From assembly GCA_003427395.1 (NCBI GenBank), contig BFEA01000068.1, positions 3,497,118 to 3,521,850 of the forward strand: a stretch of DNA of 24,733 nucleotides. The letters run 5' to 3'. The stretch comes from Chara braunii (Eukaryota; Streptophyta; Charophyceae; Charales; Characeae). Below, piece by piece: positions 1 through 9,397 of the stretch; the stretch's first letter is position 1; the number at the start of each line of letters is the position of its first letter. A program made the position numbers and the translations under genes. The notes under the pieces were generated by a model. It was not told where the DNA came from. It saw nothing but the letters and a program-made list of their open reading frames with translations, and made no database searches.

Positions 1-36
<36 letters not shown>

Positions 37-62
37 TCACTCACTCACTAACTCACTCACTC

Positions 63-97
<35 letters not shown>
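1..97. repeat. Compound microsatellite (AC)n-(ACTC)n-(AATC)n
   Basis: A perfect AC dinucleotide run covers about bases 1-32. It passes into ACTC tetranucleotides with one ACTA variant up to base 64, then into about eight AATC units to base 97. The stepwise change of unit (AC to ACTC to AATC) suggests one array that evolved by slippage and point change. The left edge is cut by the window, so the full length is unknown. Confidence 0.95.
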
Positions 98-98
<1 letters not shown>

Positions 99-460
99 AA
101 CCTTTTTTTCAAATTTTTTGTTTATTTATTTTTAAATTTTGGATCTTTTTTTTTTTTAAAACACCTCATTTCCCTGCAAAAAAAAAATAAATCCAATTCT
201 AAAAAAAATATACGTGTACTCAGGGATCATATATCTCATGATAAAAAATGGCAAAAAAAAATTCCTGCATTTCTTTATATATATATTTTTAATTTTGTTT
301 AAACTTTAAATCGATTTTAGTTTTTGATTCTTTAAAAATCCTAAAAAAAGTCGGATTCCAAAAAAACAAAATACAGGGGTGTAGGGTTTTCGAAGCCCTA
401 CACCCTCATATATATATATATATTTTACGTATTTTTAGGGGTAAAAAAAAAATTAAAAAA
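98..460. other. AT-rich non-coding stretch with a hairpin
   Basis: This stretch consists of A and T homopolymer runs, with a TA run near 409-424, and no open frame. It contains one clear inverted repeat: arm GGGTGTAGGG at 377-386 and arm CCCTACACCC at 396-405, ten perfect pairs around a 9-base loop. No gene or known element was recognised. Confidence 0.7.
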
Positions 461-545
461 GCAGGCCGCGAACCGGGCCTCATCGGCCGCGGCCGCGGTC
501 GAGAATCTCGGCCGCAGCGGCCGAAATCCCCGCGGCCTAGGCCGC
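461..545. other. GC-rich block of CGGCCGC palindromes
   Basis: After 460 bases of AT-rich DNA the composition flips abruptly to about 75% G+C, with repeated CGGCCG and GCGGCCGC cores at roughly 484-498 and 509-523. The block overlaps the stop codon of the minus-strand open frame that begins at 1301. It could be a fragment of a GC-rich repeat or of a CpG island. No function is claimed. Confidence 0.5.
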
Positions 546-1301
546 AGGTGTCACATAGCCACATCCCACTCCGATCAGGAAGCCGCGTTGGGCGTGAGGT
601 TGGGCGTCACAAGGCAGTGTTCCATGTCTACTACCTGAGGTTGAGTCGAGGAGCCACTGTAGGAGCGTATGGGGGATAACACTCCTTGCTGCTTCAGCTG
701 TGACCTCGACGTAATCCATGCCGGAGTCAGCAAGCAGCAGTACAATACTTGCCACGGACCGGACGACCCATCTGCGTTTGATGATCTCAGTTGTGTTGAT
801 TGTCTTGTGGACCCTTCTATAGCAATCTTTAACCTTGTATTTCCAAAATGGCAGTGGGTTGGGTCCTTCCCACTCCCATTCTGATGGGTCGAAGGGCAAC
901 ACGCAGATCGGGGTCGGCGGCTCGTAGACCCACCTTCCATCCTTGTCATCTCCCAAGACACGAATCCTTGTGAGGCCGAGGACCGGGTGTTGGTCATCTT
1001 GGTCTGGGTTCCGGCTCAATTGTGAGAGTTTTCCGCCTGGCATTGCAGGTTCGTATGCTTCTAACTCCACCTGTTGGTCCCCTCTTTTGGCCACACTATA
1101 TATTAGCATGGGGAGAGGGAGGGAGGCCTCACGAATTACGCAGTTCCATGCACAGATCCTTGATCCCGAGCGAAGGGCCTGAACCCATGCAATGGGAGTT
1201 GCCTCTTGCAGTTGGTGCAATTTCGCATGCAGGCTCCTGGCGTGTTTTAATTGAGAACGGAGTGGTGCTCTATTTTCCACTGCCTCGTTTGGCTGTTCCA
1301 T
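537..1301 (-). CDS. Hypothetical 254-aa protein, not recognised
   Basis: An uninterrupted minus-strand frame runs from ATG at 1301 to TAG at 539-537. The predicted protein has a basic N-terminus, a Pro/Trp-rich middle (for example DPSEWEWEGPNPLPFW near residues 136-151) and no obvious membrane segment, zinc motif or catalytic motif. I cannot assign a family. Everything else in the window is transposon-derived, so a fragment of an unrecognised transposon protein is the likeliest identity, and chance openness is also possible. Its start lies about 30 bases from the T-run that borders the repeat copy at 1330. Confidence 0.3.
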   Translation of the reverse strand: MEQPNEAVENRAPLRSQLKHARSLHAKLHQLQEATPIAWVQALRSGSRICAWNCVIREASLPLPMLIYSVAKRGDQQVELEAYEPAMPGGKLSQLSRNPDQDDQHPVLGLTRIRVLGDDKDGRWVYEPPTPICVLPFDPSEWEWEGPNPLPFWKYKVKDCYRRVHKTINTTEIIKRRWVVRSVASIVLLLADSGMDYVEVTAEAARSVIPHTLLQWLLDSTSGSRHGTLPCDAQPHAQRGFLIGVGCGYVTPAA

Positions 1302-1329
1302 AAATCCCCAATGGTAAAAATGTCTTTTT

Positions 1330-1800
1330 TAACCTTTTTTTTTTTTTTTTTAATGGGAACAAAGCTCCAATCTATTTGTGGGGAGCAGCACGTGCTGGGA
1401 ACCGGACTCAACGTCCCATATGAAAATTTACATAGACGTTTGAAAGTTTGAGACCAGGGCCATTACCCGGCCTTGGCTAAGAAAAAATTGAGCTACTTAG
1501 AAAATTGGTACGACAAACTTCAGAGATAGGCAAAGTTTAGAAACGACTCAGAAACCCCCCATCAATCCTCTGTACCTCACCCCGGCAAGACTTTGTGCAG
1601 CAGAGCCACCATCTCCGCTGCTGATGTACCCTATTTCCATCCTATGAGCTAGCCCCCTCACTAGTAGGACGCTTGATATCCAACCATCTACTTCTCCCAA
1701 TCACCTTTTTTGAGAAAAAATTAAGAAGACCTCCCTCAACCAGCATTGATTGCCCCGGAAACAAGGGGGTTTACTCAGTAGGGATGCCCTTTCTTTTGTG
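1330..1800 (-). repeat. Retroposon-like repeat family, copy 1 (minus)
   Basis: The plus strand begins with a T16 run at about 1336-1352, read here as the poly(A) tail of a minus-strand copy. It then shares blocks with two other places: a TCTATTTGTGGGGAGCAGCA-type block near 1371 with GTCCCATATG near 1413, and CCAGCATTGATTGCCC near 1740 followed by a GGGG..TTTACTCAG block. The same blocks in the same order occur at 4980-5200 and, inverted, at 5640-5895. In this copy the blocks are further apart, so it holds an internal insertion or is strongly diverged. No coding capacity was seen. Confidence 0.5.
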
Positions 1801-2110
1801 TGGTAAAAGTTTCATGAAGACTATACTGAGTCAAAAGATCCTACTCCCAAATCCATGCAATCTGTCAGATGGGGAACGAACAACCCTTACCCCCTTTCCC
1901 TCTTCTGGCGCGACTTATAACAATAACACCCCTTATACTGCTGCTGCACAACCCTAACACCATCCTACTAGCTAGCCCTCCTCACCAGCAGGATGCGTGG
2001 ACACCATCCGGCTACCCCACCTTCTGATAGTCCATCCATCCTATTCACTCGCAAGAAAACCGAAACCCCTCGTTCAGTCCTCGTACCTGAAAACGACTGA
2101 TCTCAACCCC
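1801..2110. other. Non-coding stretch, no feature seen
   Basis: The sequence is C- and A-rich, with scattered stops in every frame and no convincing protein. The TACTAGCTAGCC-type phrase near 1967-1978 resembles GAGCTAGCC near 1647-1655, hinting at another diverged repeat. The match is too short to define units. Confidence 0.4.
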
Positions 2111-2111
2111 C

Positions 2112-2262
2112 CTTAGCTAGGGTTACAAGGACCCGCTACATCCCCGGTACCGACCAGCCTAATACAGACGGCAAGGAGTGCCTTCCACCCTCGACAACTC
2201 CCAAATAGCTGCACACCCCTTTTGGTGACAGGGCTACAGCCCCAACGACAGCTGCGTCGAAC
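2112..2262 (+). repeat. Direct repeat, unit A (partner 426 bp downstream)
   Basis: The unit runs from GCTAGGGTTACA (2116) through GGTACCGACCAGCCTA and CCCTCGACAACTCCCA to the CGTCGAA block at 2255. The same blocks in the same order recur at 2542-2688 with a constant offset of 426 bases at both ends. By eye the units share roughly three quarters of their bases. No gene is encoded. Confidence 0.65.
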
Positions 2263-2537
2263 GAGATAATGTTCATCAGCTCAATCTTGCCCTCCTGACT
2301 TACCAGTAAGGACACAGCCCCTCTCCCAGATGACCCCCACACAGCCTCTATTCCTATAGTTGTTTCAAACCCCATCAATTAGAAAAACCAGATTAGAACT
2401 GAATAACACACAAAAAAAAAAAAGCAGAAAAGTCCAAACTAACACCACCACCTTGCTACCTTCCCCACAACTGTTGAAGGAAACCACAAGCCTCGTAATC
2501 GGTCTTCGATCCTACGCACAACTAGTCTCATTCCCTC

Positions 2538-2690
2538 CAATGCTAGGGTTACAGGGCACCACCATACCTCGGTACCGACCAGCCTAGAATCGACGGTAAG
2601 GAATACCTTCCTCCCTCGACAACTCCCATTAGCCGCCCGCCCCTAAAAAGGTGACAGGGATTAAACCTCGGCAATGGCAACGTCGAAAGT
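2538..2690 (+). repeat. Direct repeat, unit B (partner 426 bp upstream)
   Basis: This is the second copy of the unit at 2112-2262, with GCTAGGGTTACA at 2542 and CGTCGAA at 2681. A shorter third echo, CCTCGACAGAACTCCCC followed by AGGTTACAGAGC, lies just downstream at about 2708-2755. A longer ancestral tandem array is therefore possible. Confidence 0.65.
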
Positions 2691-2699
2691 GCTGGTTCT

Positions 2700-4040
2700 G
2701 TCTTCCTCCCTCGACAGAACTCCCCAAGCCTCGCGCTCCCCCAGGTTACAGAGCAACGCTCCAACACCGCTCCAGCACTGGCCTGTGTCGTCCCAGCCAC
2801 ATCCTTCTGACCTACTAACGAAAACTCAAGGCCCCCCTTGTTACACCCTGCATTCAAGCTTCTCACCCATCACGTTCAACTCATCTGCTCCCCGTTAATC
2901 GTGTGTGACCAAATGCCATCCTATTAGCCTCCCAAATCGTCAAGGATTAACTTGAAGATAAAAAATTATCTGACAGGCTTCAAGAAACTGTGTATAAGAA
3001 CTCGAAAAAGTTTTTAGGCTTTAACCAATCAAGATTTTTTAAGATAGAGAAGAAAAATCGAATATAATTCTGATGGAATCAACTAAGAAATTAGTAGAAA
3101 TTCGAAATCGGAATGTAAAGTTTAGGAACTAAGCACCAAATTGTAGTGTTGGGAAATCCCTAGTCAAGCTATCGAAAGTATAATTAAGCTTTCCGAACGG
3201 ACTTTCGACCCTCTAAATTGAATTTCTCATTCAAAAAATCACCCAAGTAATTGCAATTGAGGTAAGCCTAATGACCAGTACTGTAGATCGTATTTAAGAA
3301 TCATACTATAAGAAGGAGCTTCAAAAAACTGACAATTATTACTTTGTCAGATTCAAAGTTGTAGATAACACACAAACGATTTAGTGCTCAAGAATAACAA
3401 TAGTAAGGGATTTACATAATTTACGGATAGGTATTTAGCCACCCGGTAGATCACCTCACAACTTACTACATTACAACCCCGACTCCTTACCCTGCTTACT
3501 CTTCGTCCCATCCGCCGCATACCTGGCCGAATATGCTAACCCAAACTTGTCCACCCAGATCACCATATCGTTCATCCCTCCCTGACTCTCCCATATCCAC
3601 CAAATGCTGGGAGACACAATGAGCACCTCGTGCCATGTATACCTAGAAGTCAACACAGACTCAAATAACAGACTCAAAGAACAAACTCAAAGAACAAACT
3701 CAAAAGGCCAGTCTAGCAAGCATGGAAAATTATTGTCCTTTTGAATTCAACCTTCATTTAAGACTGGGATCTCTCACTTCGTACCCAACACTGGAGCGTG
3801 TCACCATAGCCGGTTCTCCATATACCATCGACAGAGCAAACGCCTCTACTAGTTTCATCCGCTCACTCGGCGAAATCTTCAGGAACGTGTGCTATTGCAC
3901 TTCAGTCGAAAAAAGGTCGGGCGCCTTGCCTCTCATTCATATATATCCTGCTGACATTCCGTGTGTCATCTAGCCATTTCCCATGAAGTTCCTACACAGG
4001 TTCCATGTACCGTTCCAGGCCCGCTACTAGGGACCAGTAA
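2700..4040. other. Non-coding stretch with a short tandem repeat
   Basis: From about 2900 to 3470 the sequence is AT-rich with frequent stops and no recognisable element. A 13-base unit of the form ACAAACTCAAAGA is repeated three times at about 3668-3706. A short plus-strand open frame at 3722-3973 (83 codons) has no recognisable motif and I do not call it a gene. Confidence 0.45.
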
Positions 4041-4042
4041 CT

Positions 4043-4080
4043 CATACGCAAATAAATAATAAATAAATAAATAAACTAAC
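4043..4080. repeat. AAAT-type microsatellite
   Basis: AAATAAATAATAAATAAATA-type repeats directly precede the tandem pair at 4095-4300. Related ATAAAATTAAAATTAAAATT repeats close it at about 4290-4317, so the pair is bracketed by simple AT repeats. Confidence 0.8.
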
Positions 4081-4094
4081 AAAATAATCTTCCG

Positions 4095-4300
4095 ACAGTC
4101 CGAACGATCGTGCAAACCAGGGAAAAATTCGGCCTCGAGGGCCTCAGGGTTCTGGCCTGGGCAATCGCAAAATACGTAAAGTGAATAAATAATTAAATTT
4201 CTGTCTGACCGAACGATCGTGCCAACCAGGGAAAAATTCGGACACGGAAAACCGTAGGGTTCCTGTCGTTCGGGCAATCGCTTAATTCATAAATAAAATT
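4095..4300 (+). repeat. Tandem pair of ~110-bp units
   Basis: Unit A starts with CCGAACGATCGTGC at 4100 and unit B with the same string at 4209. Both continue with AACCAGGGAAAAATTCGG and end with GGGCAATCGC (4159 and 4272). In unit B an 8-base inverted repeat (CCGAACGA at 4209-4216, TCGTTCGG at 4266-4273) encloses the body. In unit A the right arm has changed. No gene is seen, and the role is unknown. Confidence 0.7.
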
Positions 4301-4319
4301 AAAATTAAAATTAAATTTA

Positions 4320-4975
4320 CCTATCCAACAGAATCTATGTGAGTTCTAAGAACTAAAGGCACACTATAACAGGTCAGTCTCCAAAACTTAAAGTACCAAA
4401 ACACATCGCCAGTGTAGAGGGAGGGAACTCCCCCGATTGATACCTGTCCTCGTGCCCTGCCTTCGGTGGTTATCGCCTGGAACCGGTGGCCGTGGTCAGA
4501 TAGTGGCTGTTCGTAACCACTTCTCGGTCGAGGTTCCGAGAAGCCAACCGCTGCCGCTTCTCGCCACACAGCCGTTGCTGAAAGCAAGCAACGAGGAGTC
4601 GGAGTGCTTTATACCCCGTAACCTTGGCCAATTTGGCCAAGGCCCCCAGTGACGACAGTTGTGGTATGAGGGCGAAGCTGTACCAGTCCCTCATCACGGT
4701 GACAAGGGGTGGGCAGGCATTGTCGATGGGGGAAATCGGCGGTGCTAGCGTCGAGCAATGACTAGTCACTGCATCTCCCCCCAGCCCCACATGGCGATGT
4801 CTAATGGTCAATATTGTTGCTACATAGCAGCCAGCAACATCAGCCCAGGATTTGCCAATGCTGGCTTGGGTGTTCTACGAGCTAGAGATAACCCGTTGGC
4901 CCCCCAAAACAACATTGTGCTTTTTTGCCTTTTTCGTTTGGGCCCGGCCTGTGCCCTCCGTGTTCCGTTACTGTA
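4320..4975. other. Non-coding stretch, no feature seen
   Basis: Short open frames exist on both strands here (for example minus 4811-4470) but show no domain, motif or homology I recognise, and they overlap one another in opposite frames. I treat them as chance. The region is flanked by the tandem pair upstream and the repeat-family copy downstream. Confidence 0.4.
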
Positions 4976-4979
4976 CCCT

Positions 4980-5200
4980 TTTTTTTTTTTTTTTTAATCC
5001 TTCACCAGTGTTAGTGGTGCTGGTAAGAGTAGACACCAATTGCACCTGGGGAGGGGCTCCATCTATTGGCGGGGAGCGTCACCTGCTGGGAAACGGGCCC
5101 AGCGTCCCATATACATTCAGAAGGCACTTGTGGGGAGTTCCTGCCAGCATTGATTACCCTAGAGTCCAGGGGATTGACTGAGCAGGATATTGGGGGAAAG
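4980..5200 (-). repeat. Retroposon-like repeat family, copy 2 (minus)
   Basis: A T-run at 4980-4996 on the plus strand reads as a poly(A) tail in the minus orientation. It is followed by CTCCATCTATTGGCGGGGAG, a CACCTGCTGGGAAACGGG block, GCGTCCCATATA and CCAGCATTGATTACCCT, then AGGGGATTGACTGAG. The same blocks occur in opposite orientation at 5640-5895, so the two copies form a large imperfect inverted repeat. No protein is encoded. Confidence 0.65.
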
Positions 5201-5318
5201 GGGGAACCTCTTCACCCTGAACCAGACGCCAGTTATCTCCTGCTACTCACTAGTTCCTCCCTCCCCTACCAGTCTCAATCCCACTTTTGATAATATACAT
5301 GCAGAGCCTTGCAGATTA

Positions 5319-5480
5319 AAAAAATTGTGTCTTGGGGAGAGCTCAGGAAAAGGAAGCGCGACCTGAGGAGTATCGGCTGACCTTTCACGAGTGGGCCAAG
5401 GTGGATCCTGCAATTCCAATGAGAACGACAGATGACTTTCCGGATCTCTTCCCCCCCCCCTGCGAACAGTATAGTTGAAT
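5319..5480 (+). pseudogene. LINE ORF2 C-terminal fragment (plus copy)
   Basis: Plus-strand translation of about 5344-5460 gives a segment containing FHEWAKVDPAIPM and DDFPDLFP. It closely parallels FQEWTNAHPDIPW and SDFPDPFP encoded on the minus strand near 6060-5960. This is therefore a second copy of the same LINE C-terminus in the opposite orientation. Conservation at the protein level across two independent copies supports this being real coding sequence of the family. The copy is truncated on both sides, with a stop at about 5316 and a TGA soon after a C11 run. Confidence 0.55.
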
Positions 5481-5639
5481 TGGGCTGGTATGGGGGATGA
5501 GGGAACAGGGAATTGAAATGGGGGGAACATGGGGAAGGGAAGGAGAGGGGTACTACAATCCCCAGGGGAGGAGTCTGCTAGGTATATTGGTGGTATTTGC
5601 CGGCCAGGTTAAGAGCTGAAGAGGCAGACCCTCGTGACA

Positions 5640-5911
5640 ATCACGTCCATCCAATGCCTTCTCAGTTAATCCCCTGGGGAACAGGGCAATCAATGCTGGC
5701 AGGCCTCATATCCACACTCCTAAACTGACTCTGTCTATAATCTGTACATATGGGACGCTAGACCCGCTTTCCAGCAGGTGCTGCACCCCACCAATAGATG
5801 GAGTCTCCCCCGGGTTGCTAGTGGTGTCTGCTCGTACCAGCGGCACTAGCACTGCTAGGGGATGTGTTTAAAAAAAATAAAAATAAAAAATAATAATAAT
5901 AATAAAAAAAG
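5640..5911 (+). repeat. Retroposon-like repeat family, copy 3 with A-rich tail
   Basis: This is the reverse-complement counterpart of copy 2. In plus order it has TTAATCCCCTGGGG, CAATCAATGCTGGCAGG, CATATGGGACGC, CCAGCAGGTGCTGCACC, CCAATAGATGGAG and a CTAGTGGTGTCTGCTC block. It then ends in an A-rich tail with AATAAT units at 5871-5911. The tail identifies the 3' end and argues for retroposition. The tail abuts the 3' end of the minus-strand LINE. Confidence 0.6.
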
Positions 5912-5924
5912 CAACTTCATTCTA

Positions 5925-8270
5925 CTAGGGACCCCCTCCTCCGTAGCACTGTTCCCCTAGCATGGCTAAGGCGGGTGGTGGGAAAGGGTCGGGGAAGTCT
6001 GAAGTCGGGCGCCACGGGATGTCTGGGTGAGCATTTGTCCACTCTTGAAAAAGAAGATGGTAGTTCCTATCATTTTGTCCCACAATTTCTCCCCCCCCTC
6101 CCCTTCCCTTCCCCCCTCCCATCGGATATTCGCAATAGGATTCCCCTCAGACTGGGTCCCCCCCAGCCAGTCCTTGCTGAATTGTTGAATATATTTCTTG
6201 ATTTCTGCTTTAATATGTAAAGTTATTAGTGTTTCTTTCGCTTTTTCCCATTGAATAGTAATTTCGGCTTGCACATGCAGCCTGATTTCCTCTTGCAAGA
6301 TTTGGCCATCCAGTCTTACTTCCTCCATTTCATAAACGCAGCGTCTCCTCCATAGCGCCCAAAGCACTGCCCACCTTCCTATTTTAAACATATTCTCCTC
6401 CAAGGTTGCAGCCTGTTCCGGGTGCCATGTTTCACACAACAGTGCCTTCCAATCTCACGACCAGCCTGAGGGTGTCGTGGTGCCCATCTGTCTCCATACC
6501 CTTTCCCACCATCTCCATAGCCATACCGACCCCGCGCATTGTAGGAAGATATGTTCGACTGTTTCGAGTCGACATCGTGACGGGAGGGTCGATGAACAAA
6601 GTTTACACCATGGCAGAGCAAGCCCTCGTTGGTCCAAGGTTGTCCTATCAATCAGCCAATCGTTTGTGGGCAGACAACGGTGTTCAATTCGCCATTGTAG
6701 TGATGCCACTTTCGCTGGGGAGGCCTTGCTCAGCCTAAACCATTTTACTGAGCGAAGGCCTCTTTCCCCACATTTAGGTACCACATCCACCTGTTCTCCA
6801 CTACATCCTTTTGGGGCGCAACAACCGATAAGCCGACTTGACCGACTGTGTGTGCAGTTGTCACTGCCTTTGTTTTCCGTTACGTATGGTTAGTGTCCAG
6901 GTTCAGTTTTCTGGATCAAAACCAAGGACCTGGTGGGAGATTGGTGTGGCCGGTTTGTATGCCAGCCATCCGTCTCTTTCTTTTAAGACTCGGATTTGGA
7001 ATAACTTTGGTTTTTTATGCCATTGCACCTTGTCACCTTTCGTTCTTGTAAGCCTATCGTTTGAGGTGTTATTATATTTCCAACTACTCCCTCCTGGTCC
7101 TTTATGCCCACCCGGTCACCCTCTTCCAGTGTCGGTCCCTTTTTAAGGATGCGAACCCAATCTAGGGGGTCTGCAAAGACAATTGTCTCCAAAGACTCCC
7201 CTACCTTGTGACAGTATCTCAGTGTTTCTCTCAACTTAGGTTCTCTGCTCCTGATCTCATATATCCCCTACTCTTAAGATACCATATCTGGTCCATCCTT
7301 TCCAGGGGGGGTCCGTACACCGTAGCACCATAATGTTAGAGTATGTTATCCACCGGTTGCCAAAGAGGGGTTGTCTATATACTTCCTGAGTCTTCCTCCC
7401 AACACCATGGTGGTGTTTTATCCGGGGGGGGGGGGGGAGTTTCCTCCATATTTTTATAAGTGAGGTCCAGAAGGCATCATTTTGCAGATCCCTCCTAGTT
7501 GCTTGCCTGTTCGTATCGGGTTCATCCTCTCTCAATGGTGACGATCTAAGAACAGGCGAGTACCGGTCTTCTCGCCAGGTCATCGGGTCAATGTCTTGGG
7601 GGGCCACCAGGGCCAGCCTGGTTATTTGTTGCAAAGCTAATGCTTTTCATGGGGTCTGTGGATCAAAGAGCAGGTATTTTACCCACTGCAAGGCTAGGGC
7701 CATCATCTGGGTAGATGGGTCTATGATCCCCAGTCCACCTTTGATTTTTGGTTGGATCACCGTATGCCACGCCGCTCTGCTAATGACGTTAGGACACTCG
7801 TGGTTCCCCCTCCACAGGAATGTCGCCACCTGTCGTTGGAGGGTGGTCATCGCCGGTTTGTTGAGTGACCAGAGTGTTGTTTTATACCATAATGAGACTA
7901 GTGCTACATTATTGATTACCAGAGCTCGGCCCATCAACGAGGTTTTGCTATCCTTCCAACTGTTTAGTTTTCCAAGGACCGGTTGTATCAGCCATTCATC
8001 GTTCACGGGTGGTCGTCCTTCTGCCGATAGCTTGACTCCTAACACCCTGATCAGGGCTTCCTTTGGCAGCCATCGAATCCGCGGGGATTCTGGCGGCCTG
8101 GCCCCTTGGTAGTGTATCCACCAACCTTCCGTTTTATTCCCCCAGTTAACTCTCATATCTGATAGATCACAGAACCGGTCCATCAGTCGGCGAACTTCCT
8201 CCATGCTTTCGGCTGAGGCCTCCACCATGAGGGTGAGATCATCGGCAAAGAGGGAACATATAGGGATAGC
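5925..8270 (-). pseudogene. 5'-truncated, decayed L1-type LINE ORF2
   Basis: Read on the minus strand, this encodes the C-terminal half of a non-LTR retrotransposon reverse transcriptase. The active-site FADD box lies at 8249-8238, followed by RVNWGNKTEGWW and the long conserved tail containing WLPKEALIRVLGV, GRALVINNVALVSLWY and PKIKGGLGIIDP (8228-7650). The linker follows, with QPLFGNRWI and W..GILRVGDI (7634-7257). Next is a zf-RVT-like motif, CKLC...HIFLQC (6607-6536, C-x2-C...H-x4-C), and a tail with IGRWAVLWALWRRR. In-frame stops lie at 7649-7647, 6985-6983 and 6457-6455. A 2-base loss in a TA run near 7258 and another shift near 6060 change frame. The endonuclease and the RT N-terminus are missing. 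It is not functional. Confidence 0.85.
7424..7437 (+). repeat. G14 homopolymer
   Basis: Fourteen consecutive G bases lie inside the LINE linker. On the coding (minus) strand they are a proline-codon run. Such a run is prone to slippage and sequencing error, so the local LINE frame should be read with care. Confidence 0.9.
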
Positions 8271-8410
8271 TCACTATGGTCTTCTTTTTTTCCAGAGAAT
8301 GAATTTTTGGTTTTTTATTTTTCTCTCAATCAACTCATTACCTAGCTGCCATTGCTTGTAAGCCTTACACGTGGTGGCGTAGGGGGAAAAGAGGAGCCTC
8401 AGGAGGAACA

Positions 8411-8575
8411 AATGAGTCCGGTTGGTATACTCTTGAGCTGTTGAAATGCAGACCCAAGTTCAAATCCTGATGGACCTAGATGTATGCAAGGAAATAATTC
8501 TCAATTACCTGGGGCCGGTCAACTGGATGATGATATCTCAAGGCCATCGCCCTTTTTTTTAATTAAAAAAGACGT
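8411..8575 (+). mobile_element. tRNA-derived SINE candidate
   Basis: The segment holds a D-arm-like GGTTGGTA (8420-8427) and, 37 bases on, a B-box-like AGTTCAAATCC (8457-8467), close to the RNA polymerase III consensus GGTTCGANTCC. A non-tRNA body of about 90 bases follows, ending in T8 and AATTAAAAAAG at about 8552-8570. Related tRNA-like phrases (GGTACACTCTTGAGTTGATG) recur at 23091 in the 3' LTR insertion, supporting a dispersed family. I could not identify target-site duplications. Confidence 0.4.
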
Positions 8576-8761
8576 GGACTAATCGGTATTAGCAGGGTCC
8601 TTGGCGAACACGAATGTAAGTGTGAATATGAGTGAGTCGTGTATGGTGTGTGGGAGAGTGTTGGCCTTAGGCACTGCTGTTATTTGGTTGAGGGTGGGGG
8701 ACGATGAAAAGGGAGGCACAACTACTGCCAAAATGCTCGGGCTTTGCATTAACCGGTGTCG

Positions 8762-8791
8762 GCCCGAATACCCTTACAAGGGTATTTGGGC
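8762..8791. promoter_or_regulatory. LTR-terminal hairpin (5' LTR)
   Basis: GCCCGAATACCCTT at 8762-8775 and AAGGGTATTTGGGC at 8778-8791 form a 14-base inverted repeat with one G/T mismatch (a wobble in RNA) and a 2-base centre. It starts five bases inside the LTR. The identical 30 bases occur in the 3' LTR at 21946-21975, while neighbouring bases differ between the LTRs. Its role is unknown; integrase recognition or RNA structure are guesses. Confidence 0.7.
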
Positions 8792-9397
8792 ACGTTTTCA
8801 CAGCTCGCAGGAAGAATGCCTCTGGTGGCATCTAGGGGCGTGTCCCAGTTGTGTTGATTAGGGAGTGTGTGAGCGTGCACCTTATGGGCACGCACTAGCT
8901 TGACCGTACCTTGACCGAGGAAGTCTATGAGACGCCAGTGGAATAAGTGGGCATTAGGCTAGGATGTGGGGGTAGGTGTGGCCACGCACGCTCGGACGAA
9001 GTTCCGGGCGGCGTAGAGTTGACCAAGTAAGACTTTGATTGGAGGGGGCATAGTGCCTGAATTGTTAGAGGCCGACACTCTGGGCGGCGCCGTGTGAAAC
9101 TATCACGGACACTGGGTTGACCAGGCCTCGTCAGTAGGGGCCGCCGTTATCCTGATGAGAGGATGGCACCAACGGGCAGGGTCCCTCCGGCCGAGGCAGC
9201 AGTAAAAGGGCCGGCCGCGGTAGGCTATGAGAGCCTCGGGCCGCGACCATGGCATATAGGGGCGACGCGCGTGGTGAGCCAAGTTGCGCCTGGCCGCGAG
9301 GCAGCGGAACGCGACATTGCGGGGCCCTGAGGTTGAGGGGTGAGCCAAGCAGTGGCCTTGGCACACTCGTAAGGGCTTGGGCATGTGGCAGATACTC

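Noticed and set aside
377-405. Telomere-like GTAGGGTTTT and CCCTACACCC
   Set aside because: Single imperfect occurrences in a hairpin, not a TTTAGGG array.
4095-4300. CRISPR-like array
   Set aside because: Only two diverged long units in a eukaryotic repeat context.
4470-4811. 113-codon minus-strand frame
   Set aside because: No motif, overlapped by competing frames, no support beyond openness.
7591-8112. 173-codon plus-strand frame
   Set aside because: It is antisense to the LINE reverse transcriptase segment, which has clear motifs.
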